From contig BSWB01000007.1 in assembly GCA_033239125.1 (NCBI GenBank), forward strand, positions 105,778,082 through 105,842,081: a stretch of 64,000 nucleotides of DNA, given 5' to 3'. Source of the stretch: Fagopyrum homotropicum. Lineage: Eukaryota; Streptophyta; Magnoliopsida; Caryophyllales; Polygonaceae. Under the pieces are notes generated by a model that saw only the letters and a list, made by a program, of their open reading frames with translations, ran no database searches and had not been told where the DNA came from. How positions within the stretch are numbered: the stretch's first letter is position 1; each line of letters starts with the position of its first letter. Position numbers and translations under genes: made by a program. Shown one piece after another: positions 22,201 to 34,504 of this stretch.

Positions 22201-25200
22201 ATGATTCATGGCTTTCCAGTCCGAGTACTTTTTGATGCGGGTGTGACGTACTCTTTCATATCGGATGATTGCATAGATAGGTTGACCTTAGATACAGTAG
22301 AGGGGGAACCTTTCCTTATAAGGTTACCCGATGAGAGTAAGGTTCGCGGTTCTCGAGAGATTCACAGTTGTCCCATCCGCTTAGGAGATCGTGACTGGTT
22401 AGCCGACTTCCATGTCATGCGCTTAGTGCATGAAGAAGTCATACTTGGGATGGACTGGATGGACCGCCATAGAGCTATTCTGGACGTCAGTAAGAGGACA
22501 ATGACGGTCACCACGGAGTCTGGGCAGGAGGAGGTCTTTCGAGGGTGGGACCTCGAAAAGATCAAGACAATCATTAGTGTAGTCCGAGCCGCAAAGCTCA
22601 TAGGTCAGGGGTGCGAGGCCTTCTGGTGTTACGCCATGAAGGAGGAGACGAGATCATCTTTAGCAAAGACCCCGGTAGCTTGTGAGTTCGAGGATGTCTT
22701 TGGCGAGCCGCCTGGCTTACCACCGCAGAGGAGCGTAGATTTTGGAATTGAGTTGGAGCCCGACACGAGGCCGATCTCCAAGGCTCCATACCGCATGACA
22801 CCAGTCGAGATGCTTGAGCTCAAGAAGCAACTCGAAGATTTGGCAGAGAGGGGATTCATCCGACCCAATGTATCTCCCTGGGGTGCACCTGTCCTCTTCG
22901 TCAGTAAGAAGGACGGATCTATGAGGCTTTGTATCGACTATCGAGAGTTGAACAAAGTCACTGTCAAGAACAAGTACCCGTTACCGCGTATTGATGATTT
23001 GCTGGATCAGTTACAGGGAGCTACGTTGTTTTCCCGCATTGACTTGAGGTCAGGATACCATCAGCTGAGAGTACGGGAGGAGCACGTACCGAAGACGGTG
23101 TTTCGGACCAGATACGGTCATTATGAGTTCGTGGTGATGCCTTTCGGGCTCACCAATGCTCCTGCGGTTTTCATGGATTTGATGAATGGCATCTTCATCG
23201 ACTTCTTAGACCAGTTTGTGGTAGTTTTCATCGACGACATCTTGGTATACTCCCGGAGTAGGGAGGAGCACGCCGGACACCTGAGGACGGTGTTGCGGGT
23301 TTTACAGGATAGGGAGCTTTATGCTAAGCTCTCTAAGTGTGAGTTTTTGATACCAGAGGTTGCCTTCCTTGGCCACATTTTCTCCGCCGAGGGTGTCAAG
23401 GTAGACATGGTGAAGATAGAGTCAGTTGCATCATGGCCGCTTCCTAAGACGGTCAAGGAGGTACGCAGTTTTCTAGGTCTGGCCGGATACTACCGCAGGT
23501 TCGTGAAGGGTTTTTCTGTGATTGCCAGGCCACTCACTTCCTTGTTAAGGAAGTCCATCGGATTTACATGGTACGAGCCCTGTCAGCGGAGTTTTGAAGA
23601 GCTGAAGGGGCGATTGACTTCCGCTCCCGTGTTAGCACAACCAGAGGGCATTGAGGACTTCGTCGTTTACAGTGATGCATCTAAGCTAGGTTTGGGATGT
23701 GTCCTGATGCAGAGGGGTAGGGTCATTGCTTACGCGTCTCGACAGCTGAAGACGTATGAGGAGAATTACCCTACTCACGACCTTGAGCTAGCTGCAGTCA
23801 TTCATGCATTAAAGATCTGGCGTCATTACCTCTACGGGGCCACCTGTCAGATCTTCATAGACCACAAAAGTCTGAAGTACATATTCACTCAATGGGAGTT
23901 GAATAACCGCCAAAGGAGATGGTTATAGCTGATTAAGGATTTTGACTTAGAGATCCTTTATCATCCGGGGAAGGCGAATGTGGTCGCCGATGCCCTAAGT
24001 AGGAGGACACCCCACGAGGCTGCGGTAGCTAGATTGAGCGTTCAGACCCATTTGTAGAGAGATTTGATTTGGTTGGAGGTAGACATCCGGTTTCCGGATA
24101 CTGACGGTCATTTGTCAACATTAGAGGTTTCACCGGATGTGACGGAAGAGATCCGGCAGAAACAGGAGAGTTATCCCGCACTAGCGAGGATCAGGGATAG
24201 AATGTCCAGAGGGGAGGCACCACAGTTTATGGTGGGTGAAGACGGGATTTTGAGGCGCCAAGAGCGCATATGTGTACCCTCTGACAGAGAGTTGAGGGAG
24301 CGTATACTACAGGAGGCCCATTCTACACCTTATTCCATCCACCCGGACGCGAGTAAGATGTATCAAAATATACGATGATCTTATTGGTGGGGCGGGTTCA
24401 AGCCCGACGTGGCTAGATATGTAGCCCAGTGTACGACCTGTCAGCAAGTCAAGATCGAGCACCACAGGCCCGGAGGAGAGCTCCAACCACTTCCGATTCC
24501 ATAGTGGAAGTGGGAGGACATTACTATGGACTTCGTTACCGGCTTGAGGTTGAGCAGAGGCTTTGATGCGACATGGGTTGTGGTGGATCGGTTGACAAAG
24601 ATGGTACGATTTATTCCTAATAAGGAAACGTGACCGGTGTCTCGTTTAGCCGAGGAGTTTACCCGACAGATTGTGAGGTTCCATGGGGTGCCGAGGACGA
24701 TCATCTCGGATAGAGATGGGTGTTTTACCTCGAGATTTTGGCAGCAGGTACACGCCGCCTTAGGTACGAGCTTACAGTTCACCACGGCATACCATCCTCA
24801 GACGGATGAACAGTCTGAGAGGACGATTTAGACCCTCGAGGATATGTTGAGGGCATGCGTGCTTGATTGGGGCCAGATGTGACCCGACCACCTCCCTTTG
24901 GTGGAGTTTTCTTATAACAATAGTTGGCATGCGACTATTGGAATGACTCCTTACGAGGCACTATATGGACGGAAGTGCCGTACACCCTTGTGTTGGGATG
25001 AGCCTGGGAGAATGAGTGGTGTGGCACCCGAGCAAGTGCAAGATGATATGGCTCGGGTATCTTTGATTCGAGAGCGGATGTTGGCCGCACAGAGCCATCA
25101 GAGATCTTATGCTAATAAGAGACGCAGGCCTTTGGAGTTCAGGGTTGGAGCCCAGGTATGGTTGAGAATGTCGCCGATGAGGGGTGTTAGAGAGGCGATC

Positions 25201-25206
25201 GAGTGA
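22201..25206 (+). pseudogene. pol of Tekay-type element B: protease, RT, RNase H, integrase
   Basis: In one frame: a protease-like segment LFDAGVTYSFIS (the family has D-S/T-G-A, so the active-site triplet is changed) and EVILGMDWMDRHRA; reverse transcriptase with VSPWGAPVLFVSKKDGSMRL, FVVMPFGLTNAPAVFMDLMN and FIDDILVYSRS; RNase H VVYSDASKLGLGCVLMQRGR; integrase zinc block, core MDFVTGLRLSRGFDATWVVV and IISDRDGCFTSRFW. Stops fall at 23926, 24055, 24376, 24502, 24631, 24829 and 24880. Most fit Trp, Gln or Arg codons changed by C-to-T or G-to-A; the first appears to replace Asp/Glu. The C-terminal chromodomain region is missing because of the deletion at about 25185. Confidence 0.88.
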
Positions 25207-25498
25207 TCCGGCGGTAGTGGGCAGCCGGGGTTCCGTGCATTATAGGATGGGGCTGTTATCTTTATATTTCATGACTGTTGAGACTTATGTTGTTCTTTGG
25301 TTTTGAGACTCGGCTGGATTGTTCCTTTTTCAAATTTGTACTTTTCACTTCCGCTCATGTTATATAACTATGTGTTTTGCCTTTTGATTTGTGCCGTGTT
25401 GTAAGGTCCGATGAAGTTGTTGTCAGGCTAAGGGCCGGGACCCATTGTGAGGTCCCAGCTCGTAGCATTCCGAGTCCTCTAGAATTTGGGGTGTTACA
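25185..25498 (+). repeat. Truncated 3' LTR of element B
   Basis: Matches 16675-16984 of the 5' LTR with few differences. The join to the integrase shares the short block GTTAGA, so the missing integrase end, 3' spacer and first ~1.6 kb of the LTR were probably lost by a microhomology-type deletion. Confidence 0.88.
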
Positions 25499-25503
25499 CC
25501 AAT

Positions 25504-26170
25504 GGGAGAAAAATTGGCAGGCGACATCAAGCATATAATTGAAACGTAAGTATGAAACCTATTATAAATATACCTAAGAAGCCAATACCATTCTACCTTG
25601 TATTAATGTAATTTTGTGTAAATAGGGGTATGAAGGTGTGGATTGCTAACAAATCTCTCAACAAGCCTAACAAGGCGATAAAGTGGATTGAAGTAAAGGT
25701 TAGTTTTAGTTATCTTTGTTATAAAAAGTTTGTTATGAAATGTGTTGGTTCACTCTTCAATTTATTAGTTTATAAAAAAATGCGATGACTATTCTCTAAA
25801 TTCATTAATGTTGATTATTTTGTAGTGCCCTCACCAGAAAAATAATGCAAATTGTGGTTATTATGTCCTTCGATTTTTTAAAGAGATTATAGCAGGAGGA
25901 CAAGATCAAGTTCCTAAGAAGGTATGTGTATAATTGTAGTTATTCTCTAAATATTATTAGTGAAGTTCACTATACTTATGGCTTGCATCAACTATACTCA
26001 CTTTTCTTGTATTGTCATGTATATATGTCATATATTATCACTAAATCATTTCCCCTTAATTGATAGTGGTTTTTGGAGTCAGCTAAGTCGGTGTCGTATT
26101 CACAAAAGCAAATCGATGAGGTTCGAGATCAGTGGTTTAGTTATGTGCAACAATTCATACGTGTGCACTA
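25504..26170 (+). pseudogene. CACTA-borne Ulp1/C48 protease, 3' part
   Basis: Continues the exon cut at 15068 with GEKLAGDIKHIIET (25504-25546), then exons GMKVWIANKSLNKPNKAIKW (25627), CPHQKNNANCGYYVLRFFKE (25826; catalytic Cys codon 25853-25855) and FLESAKSVSYSQKQIDEVRD (26069) ending in a stop at 26168-26170. Introns start GTAAG/GTTAG/GTATG and end AG. The catalytic Cys and the downstream GYYVLRF context are intact. The domain as a whole is broken by the stop after the His and by the gypsy insertion. Confidence 0.75.
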
Positions 26171-26459
26171 GTTGCATTGGTTTCATTAAGTTGAAAGAAC
26201 GGATATTGAAGTAAATAGCTAGGTATCTTATCAAATACTTATGGATTTTTAGTGATTACTAATTTGAGATGATCGAAATGATTATTGTTGTCAATTGACA
26301 TGGTTATATTTGATTGATCGATCATCATGGTGTTGTTGATGATTGTCTTTGAGTATTATTTGTCGGTTAGGCTACCATTTATCTTGTTCATTGTGTTGGA
26401 TTACTACAGGTATACGGTATATATGCGCAACAATATAGCATAATAAAAAAAAGAATATA

Positions 26460-27126
26460 TAGCATTACTTCGGTTGTAGATGAAATCATGATAAACACAT
26501 TTATCACGGTCAAATTCACATTTAACACGCGCTACAAATTTACCACAGTTCAGTATTATTACCAATATTCAACATTACTATCACGGTTCTATAGCACCGT
26601 GTTAAACACTTTAACACATTTCGAAGAGAACCGTGGAAAACACGATTAACACGGTTCGAGGAGAACCGTGGTAAACACGATTAACACGGTTCGAAGAGAA
26701 CCGGTAAACACGATTAATGACACGACAGTTTTAACACAATTGGGATGGAACCGTGGTAAAACTGTATGTGGTAAACATGTTTACCACGGTCCATCTTAAG
26801 CGTGTTAAACATGGTTAACACGGTTCGGCGCGAACCGTTGTAAACACGTTTAACACGGTTCACGCCTAACCGTTCTAAAACTGCGTGTGGTAAATGTGTT
26901 TAACACGGTTGGGCCAGAACCGTGGTAAACACGTTTACCACGGTCGAAACATGAACCGTGGTAAACCCGTTTAACACGGTTGAAACATGAACCGTGGTAA
27001 ACCCGTTTAACACGGTTCTAGCCCAACCGTGTTAAATACATTTACCACATGCAGTTTTAGAACGGTTCAAAATCGTGTTAAATAATGCACACGGAACTGT
27101 GTAAAATGTGCATTTATGTACTAGTG
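26460..27126. repeat. CACTA subterminal repeats and right terminus
   Basis: About fifteen degenerate copies of ACCGTGGTAAACACG / TTAACACGGTTC occur in both orientations, forming a dense array that ends with TAGTG at 27122-27126. Such arrays bind the element's own DNA-binding protein in En/Spm. The 26171-26459 stretch between the protease stop and the array has no gene. Confidence 0.75.
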
Positions 27127-27444
27127 ACATGAGTTATTTCCTCTTCCTCAACATCTACTTCGAAGAAATCCCATCTTGTTGACACCATTATTCATGGTGG
27201 CATAAAGACGAGATTGATATCCTCTTTTGTACCAAATACATCTTACTTCACCCATGTGAGCCCTCACCGCCACATTCATGGTTTTAACCACCCTAATCAG
27301 AATGAAGGTGATATCGCACAGTGGTGACCTGCTCTAATTGAACGTTTGGGGCGTTGCATTACAACCCCCATGCCTTGATCCAACCCTCACAACTAGCTCG
27401 ATATTTTCATATGCTTCGAGGATGAGCCTAGTTGATGAGGATGA
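27127..27444 (+). pseudogene. Athila-like coding remnant left of element C
   Basis: Short blocks in mixed frames, for example YFTHVSPHRHIHGFNHPNQN, precede the 9.1-kb gypsy insertion. After that insertion the same host sequence resumes at 36571 with an Asp-rich segment. Assignment to the Athila-type repeat is tentative and rests on context. Confidence 0.35.
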
Positions 27445-29498
27445 TGTAACACCCCAAATCCGCGGGACTCGGGGCACTACTAGGCTAGGATCTCACAGTG
27501 GATCTTGACCCTAACCTGACAACAAGTTCACTGGATCTTACAACAAGGCACAAATAGATTAAAACCAAATACATAAAACTGTATTAAATATATACATCAA
27601 AAGGTTTATTAAACACAACCGAGTACAAAACGGCAACACCATACACAAATGTATATAAAAGATCCCATAACCCTCACACAACCTAGTGTATGGAAGACCT
27701 CGGCTAATCACCCATCTGGCTCACTCTGCAGTCTTCCTATCCTGCAGAAGATCTACAACACGGTATAAACCGTTAGCTAACAAATCATAGATAAGAATGA
27801 AGCACTGACACATGTATCACATCATCATATCATATCATGCAATGCCACACACACAACCCTTTATTATCTTTAGTTAAGTCATACCATTACTAATTCATTT
27901 CCTTGTGACATGCGGAGTACACTCGCAATGCCTCTGTCCCCTTTCCTCTCAGGTTTGGAATGGTTTCAATCATCACCACTTGGAGGTTAGGTCGCAGAGA
28001 ACCTCCCTAGCCTCCCAATTCTGGGCTAGACAAGTCATCACCGCCCGTTATCATACACTTGGGCCAATAATATGCATGTAGGGTCATCCTAGTCCAGTTA
28101 GGTTATAAATGCAACACACATATGCGCACACACAACCATAGCACACACTCAAACCCATAACAAATCGCTAAGTAAGTCCCACGGACTTACCTGTCACAAC
28201 GTCGATCTATACCACGTCATGGCTTCCCCTCAAGGAAACGATCAGCGCCTGCATCAGCAAGGCACAAAGATATCAACATCGTCCCAAGGCTAAGAGATTT
28301 CACCTCCTAAACCCTATACCCATCTTTAACTCATAAATCGAAACTAAACCTCAACATCACATCATAACTCACAATTCCTCAAATCTCAAGGTAGCATCTA
28401 ATCAACCTTCCTCAATCTCAATTCTAATCCTAATTTAATTAATTAACCTTTTAATTAATTGATTAAATTTCGCCAGAATAACGTTTTGCCCGTAGGCAAT
28501 TTCTAAACCCACCTATCATCAGATTTCATCAAATAAACAACCTATAAACACCAGATTAATCTAACGACCATAATTGAATTTCTAAGTATTCTATTTTGAC
28601 AAGCCTAAGGTCAATTCAGGCTAAATCGTAGTACGAAAAACAAATAAATTCATAATTATTCGTTACTAACCCGATTGACGATCTAAAAGAAGATTCAGAA
28701 TCACAACGACCCAGGCTACGCATGAACATCATCAAATTCACCGGAATTTGAGCGACGGAACCGTCCGGGGGATATATATGCTCGACCTGGTCTTCATATG
28801 CTCGGAAATGCAGAAACTTGGTACCCATATGAAGAGAATGAAGAGAGGAATCCAGAAACTCAAACGGAATTGAAATCGGAGATCTGAGTTTGAAGGTTGA
28901 GAGAAACATAGCTTTTACAAGGAAACGTGAAAGAAAATGAATTAATGAACGATTTTCCGTTATATATAGTGATGACGATAATTTTCCTTTAGCAAAGTTG
29001 ATAATTATCCTTTAACTGATCTAAAGGCTGGTTGAACCCCCTTCTCCAAACTTCTCGAAATTGGAATAATAAATCTGGACTAATAAATCTAGAATAATAA
29101 ATCTGGAATATTGTAGGGATAATTATTCCTCAACTGCCTCTGAAAACGTGTATTCTTAAGTTGTCTTTCTTAACCGCTAAGAAATGAAATAACGATTCTT
29201 TTGACCGTTTTGCCTTTCCATATTATTTTATATCTAGGACATGTCCGATGTACTGATTGTTTCTCTCAACTGCATTTTTATTAATTAAAGCTCCCAAATG
29301 CTCCAAATAACACCGGAGGGTAAAAATAATTACCCGGGAAAAAAGTGAAAATTTTCCCATAAGTCCAAAATTACGCCAGGAACATAACGGTGAGACTCAT
29401 ACTCATCACTTACGCAATCTTTGCGAGTTATGGGTCAATTACTATCAATGATTAAGTTAATCAACATTAATTAGAATTCGGAAATCCTAGTTATTACA
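27445..29498 (-). repeat. 3' LTR of element C (2054 bp)
   Basis: Left end TGTAACACCCCAAATCCGCG, right end GATTTCC..AACATTA-type TGTAATAA on the minus strand. 27445-28100 is the inverted shared 3' module (GTCCCACGGACTTACCTG marks the transition at about 28175). A TATATATA box on the minus strand lies at 28960-28968. Confidence 0.9.
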
Positions 29499-29520
29499 TC
29501 ACACACCCCTTAAGAAAAAG
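29499..29520 (-). other. Polypurine tract of element C
   Basis: Immediately 5' (minus strand) of the 3' LTR the sequence is CTTAAGGGGTGTGTGA, the usual purine-rich primer for plus-strand synthesis. Confidence 0.7.
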
Positions 29521-29644
29521 TTTGTCCCGAAACAACAATTCTCAAATCCTCTTGGACCCATAAGCCGAGGTATACAACTCTCTCTATCGGAGGTATCACA
29601 TCTCCGTTCATAAGATATCAACCTATAACTTTCTAAAGCCTCAA

Positions 29645-29880
29645 AGCACAAGCATGGAGGAATTATATACTCCAGCAACACGATCACAAGACTAACCAAG
29701 GCATAGAGGAAAACCATCACTAGCAAACCTAATACCATATCACAATGGCATGGAGGAAAACCATCTCCAGCCAAACCGTACTCGTAACACAACTACGTGG
29801 AGGAAATACTTCTCCACTCAAACTATGTCCATAAACATTAGCATGGAGGAAGAACCATCTCCAGCTATAAACACAACTCA
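29645..29880. repeat. Five ~48-bp imperfect tandem repeats with hairpins
   Basis: GCATGGAGGAAAACCATCTC-like units start at about 29653, 29703, 29749, 29798 and 29841. Each contains TGGAGG...CCATCTCCA, able to pair as a small stem. They lie between the end of pol and the polypurine tract of element C. Open frames across them are incidental. Confidence 0.75.
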
Positions 29881-29984
29881 CGCTAGCAAACAAGATCCAA
29901 TAAAATCGTATGCATACATCACAACTGACACAAAAACACATCAAAGAACATAAGCACATAATCATAACACTCACCAAAATAGCA

Positions 29985-32900
29985 CTAATATCTACTCATC
30001 GATCCTACAGGTGCATCTATCTCGGCATAGAACTCTGGATAGTTCCTCTGGATACTATCCTTTGTCTCCCATGTGGCCTTATCAAGTTCTCGTCTCGACC
30101 ATTGTATCATCAACATAGGAATGTCCTTCGAATGCAGGCATCTCACAGCTTGTTCTAGGACTGCAATCCGGTGCTCAACAAAAGTGTGGTTCGACTTAAC
30201 CACTAAGTCATCATAGCTGACGATGTGTCTTGGATCCGGTATGTATTCCCTCAGCTGAGACACATGGAATACAAGGTGAACACCCTCTAATCTCGTTGGT
30301 AATGCCAATCTGTATGCTGCTCTCCCAACTCTGTCCAGGATCTCAAAAGGATTGACATATCGGGGACTCAACTTCCCCTTTATGCCAAGATGCCCCGCGT
30401 CGGAGATACTTTCAGCCAGGCATGAGCTCCTACCCTAAACTCTAGAGGTCAACGCCTCTTGTCCGCATACGACTTCTAGCGACTCCGTGCAGCCAATATC
30501 CTCTCTCTAATCAGTGCTACTCATGCAATATCACCCTGAATCTGCTCTCTAATCAGCGTTACTCGTGCAATATCATCCTGAATCTGCTCAAGCGCTATAC
30601 CACTGACATTGCTAGACACATCCCAACACAACGGGGTACGGCATCTCCGTCCATACAGGGCCTCATACGGGGCCATACCAATCGATGCATGCCAACTATT
30701 GTTGTACGAGAACTCAACCAATAGGAGTTGATTTGACCATCCTTGTCCCCAGCCGAACACACAAGCTCGCAACATATCCTCCAGCGTTTGGATGGTCCTC
30801 TCCGACTGACCATCTGTTTGAGGATGAAACGCAGTCGTGAAATGAAAACTCGTCCCCAGGGTAGTCTGAATCTGCTGCCAGAACCTCGAGGTAAATCGTC
30901 CATCTCGATTTGATTTGATCGTCCGCGGTACACCATGGAGTCTCACTATTTTTCTAGTGAACTCCTCAGCTAATCTGCTCATTGGCCACGTCTCCCGAAT
31001 AGGGATGAAACGTGTAGTCTTCGTCAATCTGTCAACCACAACCCAGATGGCATCAAAACTCTTGCTCTGTCTCAACCTTGTCACAAAGTCCATGGAGACG
31101 TCCTCCCACTTCCACTGTGGTACTTGCAGTGGGTGGAGCACTCCTTCTGGTCTGCAATGCTCTATCTTGACCTGTTGACAGGTTGCACAATGAGCCACAA
31201 ATCTGGCTACGTCGGGCTTCAACCCTCCCCACCAGTATGAACGTCTCACATTCTGATACATCTTACTCGCACTTGAGTGCACTGAGTAAGGTATGGAGTG
31301 AGCCTCCTGTAAGATCCTTTGTCTCAGATCCACATCAGCGGGTACACAGAGAACTGTGGTGCCTCACCATGAGACATCCTATCTCGTATCCTTCTCAACG
31401 TCAGACATATCTCTTATTTCTGTTGGATCTCACCCAACAAATCAAGTAGAACCTGTAAAGTACACAGGTGGGCATCCTCATCAGGGAACTGGATGTCCAT
31501 CTCTAGCCATGCTAGATCTCTCTACAACTGAGGCTGAATTATTAGTCGCACAATCGCCTTCTCTAGAGGCGTCTTACTGCTCAGAGCGTCGGCAACAACG
31601 TTCACCTTCCCTGGATGGTACAAAATCTCAAGGTTAAAATCCTTGATCAAATCAAGCCACCTAAGCTGGCGGTTATTCAATTTCCGTTGCGTGAAAATAT
31701 ACTTCAGACTCTTATGGTTTGTGAAGATCTGACATGTAGCGCCATACAAGTAATGCCTCTACATCTTCAAAGCATGAACTACCGCTGCCAACTCTAGATC
31801 ATGAGGCGGGTAGTTCTCCTCATACGTCTTCAATTGTCGAGACGCATATGCTATTTCTCTACCACGTTGCATCAAAATACATCTCAAGCCTAACTTGGAT
31901 GCGTCACTGTAGACTACAAAGTCCTCTGTGCCCTCCGGCTGCGCTAAGATGGGAGCGGAAGTCAAACATCTCTTTAGCTCCTCAAAACTCTGAGTACACG
32001 GCTCGGACCATACAAGCCGAGTAGCCTTCCTCAACAGGCTGGTGAGTGGACGGGCAATCACAAAAAATCCCTCCACAAAACGTCGGTAGTAACCAGCTAG
32101 GCTAAGGAAGCTGCACACTTCCTTGACGTTTGTCAGTGCCATCTACACTGCTACAGACTCAATCTTCACCGGATCAACCTTGATCCCATTGGCGGAGACA
32201 ACAAGACCCAGAAATGCTACCTCTGGCATCCAGAACTCGAACTTAGAGAACATGGCATACAGTTCTCTATCCCTCAAAACTTGCATCACTGTCCTCAAAT
32301 ATCCTGCGTCATTCTCTCTACTACGAGAGTACACCAAGATATCATCTATGAAGACCACCACAAAATGATCCACGAAGTCGATGAATATGCCATTCATCAA
32401 ATCCATAACGATGGCGGGCGCATTCGTGAGACCGAATGGCATCACCACAAACTCGTAGTGGTCATACCGAGTCCGAAATGCCGTCTTATGCACATCATGC
32501 TCTCTCACCCTCAGCTGGTGATAACACGAGCGCAAGTCGATCATAGAGAACACAGTCGCTCCTTGAAGCTGATCTAACAAATCATCGTTCCGGGGCAAAG
32601 GATATCTGTTCTTGATGGTCATCTTGTTCAGCTGTTTAGAGTCGATGCACAATCTCAACGATCCGTCCTTCTTCCGCACGAAGAGGACAGATGCTCACCA
32701 CGGGGTTACACTAGTGCGGATGAAGCCCTTCTCAGCCACCTCCTCGAGTTGCTTCTTCGGCTCTAATAAATCGATAGGCGCCATACGGTATGGGGCCTTC
32801 GAGATCGGCCTCGTACCAGGTTACAACTCGATACTGAAGTCCACGCTCCTTTGAGGCGGCAAACTGGATGGTTCGGCAAACAGATCCAGAAACTCGTGAA

Positions 32901-33400
32901 CCACGGGGATATCCTCTAATGCTAGACTCTCGCCCTCCTTCATGTCATAACACCACAAGGCTTCGCACCTTGTGCAATCAACGTCGCTGCTCATATTGCT
33001 CTAATAACCATGCCCGACTTTCCAAGGTCCCAACCTCGGACAATCTTGATTTGACCCGACTCGATAGAGACCGTCATGGTCCTCCTACCCAGCTCTAACA
33101 CAACACGATGCCTATGCATCCAATCCATACCCAGAATGACTTCCTCATGCACCACTGGCATGACAAAGAAGTCTACAAGCAAATTACAAGTCCCTAATAA
33201 ATTGGACAAACACGTACTCTCGTGGTTACCTCTGACCCTACTATCATCGGGTAACCCTATAATAAAGGGTATCCCTTCTATCGTATATAACTCCAAATGC
33301 TCACACATAAGACAAAATCATTAAGTGCAAAACACTAGTATCACAAAAAAAACCCTGACAGGTAAACTATCAATCTGAATGGTACATGCAGTAGTTGGTG
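29985..33400 (-). pseudogene. pol of element C: protease remnant, RT, RNase H, integrase, chromodomain
   Basis: Minus-strand blocks in order: protease segment with EVILGMDWMHRHR (33308-32991; the active-site Asp triplet before it is destroyed); RT (32679-32143) with KKDGSLRLCIDSKQLNKMTI, FVVMPFGLTNAPAIVMDLMN and FIDDILVYSRS; RNase H (31950-31760) VVYSDASKLGLRCILMQRGR; integrase (31333-30521) MDFVTRLRQSKSFDAIWVVV and TAFHPQTDGQSERTIQTLED; C-terminus (30371-29985) with MSPRYVNPFEILDRVGRAAY and a chromodomain-like IPMLMIQWSRRELDKATWET. The chromodomain places it among chromoviruses, most like Tekay/Del. Many stops and frameshifts; not functional. Confidence 0.87.
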
Positions 33401-34215
33401 ATGTTGGCTCTTTAGCTCCAACGCTCACAAGTGAATTTCTTAGGTATTCACAAGTCTATTATCACGACTTCGTCTCAGTACAGGATCCACGAAGGAAGAT
33501 ATCATATACTGGAATAACCCGTTCGTTTCTCTATCGAACCTCGTCATTATCATAAGCTCCACTCTTTATATTGGTATACTCTAATCTCTGCCACTTCCTT
33601 GGCTTATTAGACCGAACAACTCCTCCAATCAGGTTCACCTCAGCTCAAACCTTCTATCCCTTGAATGACAGATTGACTCCAATGATGTCTCTACATTTTC
33701 ATACCAATACTCTCTAGTAATTGTAAATATTCAATCATAAATCTGGTGTTGTTATTCTTGGCTTCTCTTGAGCCTTAACAACCTTATTCATCCTCTTTGG
33801 TGTAACTAACACCAAAATCACCTTTTACAACACCTCAACGGATCTAGTGATGCCGAAGGATATGGAACATGTCTTTCTTTCTTCGCCACTTATGTTACAC
33901 GCTAGACGTCTTCTCAAGCTCGTTGCTTCATCGAGATGCAACTTGAATCATCCACATGGGTACTCCACAATCTTAGTAGGGTAACTATCTCGTTCCTTAG
34001 TGCGATCCACATGTCGCCGACAACCTTGAAAATTACATTCTCAACGTCTTTCATAACTTGGTCTTCCGCCTCTTGCGACTCAGCAATGGAGGCTTAACCC
34101 CGACCTCTCGCGACTGGAGGTCCACCAACTCGTTCATGACTTACGATTACCGGAGATAGAGGTGGTCTACCTCTTCCCCGTCCTATAGCAAATGTTGCTC
34201 TAGTATGAGCCATCA
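33401..34215 (-). pseudogene. Truncated gag remnant of element C
   Basis: Starts MAHTRATFAIGRGRGRPPLS at 34215 on the minus strand, matching the start of gag in element B, then hits a stop near 34094. The remaining ~700 bp carry many stops. I see no capsid WW motif or zinc knuckle, so most of gag is deleted or too decayed. Confidence 0.6.
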
Positions 34216-34311
34216 ACAATAATATCATAGCTACATAAAATGCTATATAATGCCATATGTATAGATATATAATACTCATATCCAACATACATGCACAATT
34301 CAACACACAAT

Positions 34312-34312
<1 letters not shown>

Positions 34313-34345
<33 letters not shown>
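34313..34345. repeat. (TA)n microsatellite in element C leader
   Basis: About sixteen TA units between the PBS and gag start. Confidence 0.9.
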
Positions 34346-34504
34346 TGTCGTGATCCTCAGAAGGGTGATGGCTTCCCGTACACACTATCCCAAAATAGCT
34401 GTACTCATTTCAAAACTAAAATCCTTTTGAAAAGTCAGCCCCCTTTCGGGTTTTGTTTATTTATACACTCTACCTTTATTGTAGATTGCAAGTGCCATTG
34501 TTTT

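Larger units (their letters stand above)
15069..25498 (+). mobile_element. Tekay/Del-type Ty3/gypsy element B, with 3' deletion and nested hAT
   Basis: The element is bounded by TGTAACGACC at 15069 and GGGGTGTTACA at 25498, flanked by the 5-bp target duplication CCAAT (15064-15068 and 25499-25503). It contains a full 5' LTR, a primer binding site, gag, a hAT insertion, and pol up to the integrase. The integrase then runs directly into the last ~310 bp of the 3' LTR. Length is 10,430 bp, or about 7.0 kb without the hAT. It interrupts the C48 exon of the CACTA element. Confidence 0.92.
10430..27126 (+). mobile_element. Decayed CACTA (En/Spm-type) transposon, left end not found
   Basis: Coding remnants of a CACTA TNP2 transposase, a Transposase_24-like protein and an Ulp1/C48 protease domain lie in order on the plus strand. 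The right end is recognisable: 26460-27110 holds many subterminal repeats around ACCGTGGTAAACACG and TTAACACGGTT in both orientations, and the element closes with TAGTG at 27122-27126. The expected inverse, CACTAGTACATAAATGCAC, is not present upstream, so the left terminus is deleted or too diverged and the given start is only a limit. A 10.4-kb gypsy element (15069-25498) sits inside. Removing it gives an element of about 6.3 kb. Confidence 0.75.

Noticed and set aside
29499..29977. Cys/Phe/Val-rich minus-strand frames of 82-97 codons
   Set aside because: They span the tandem hairpin repeats and polypurine tract of gypsy element C; codon pattern follows the repeat, not a protein.
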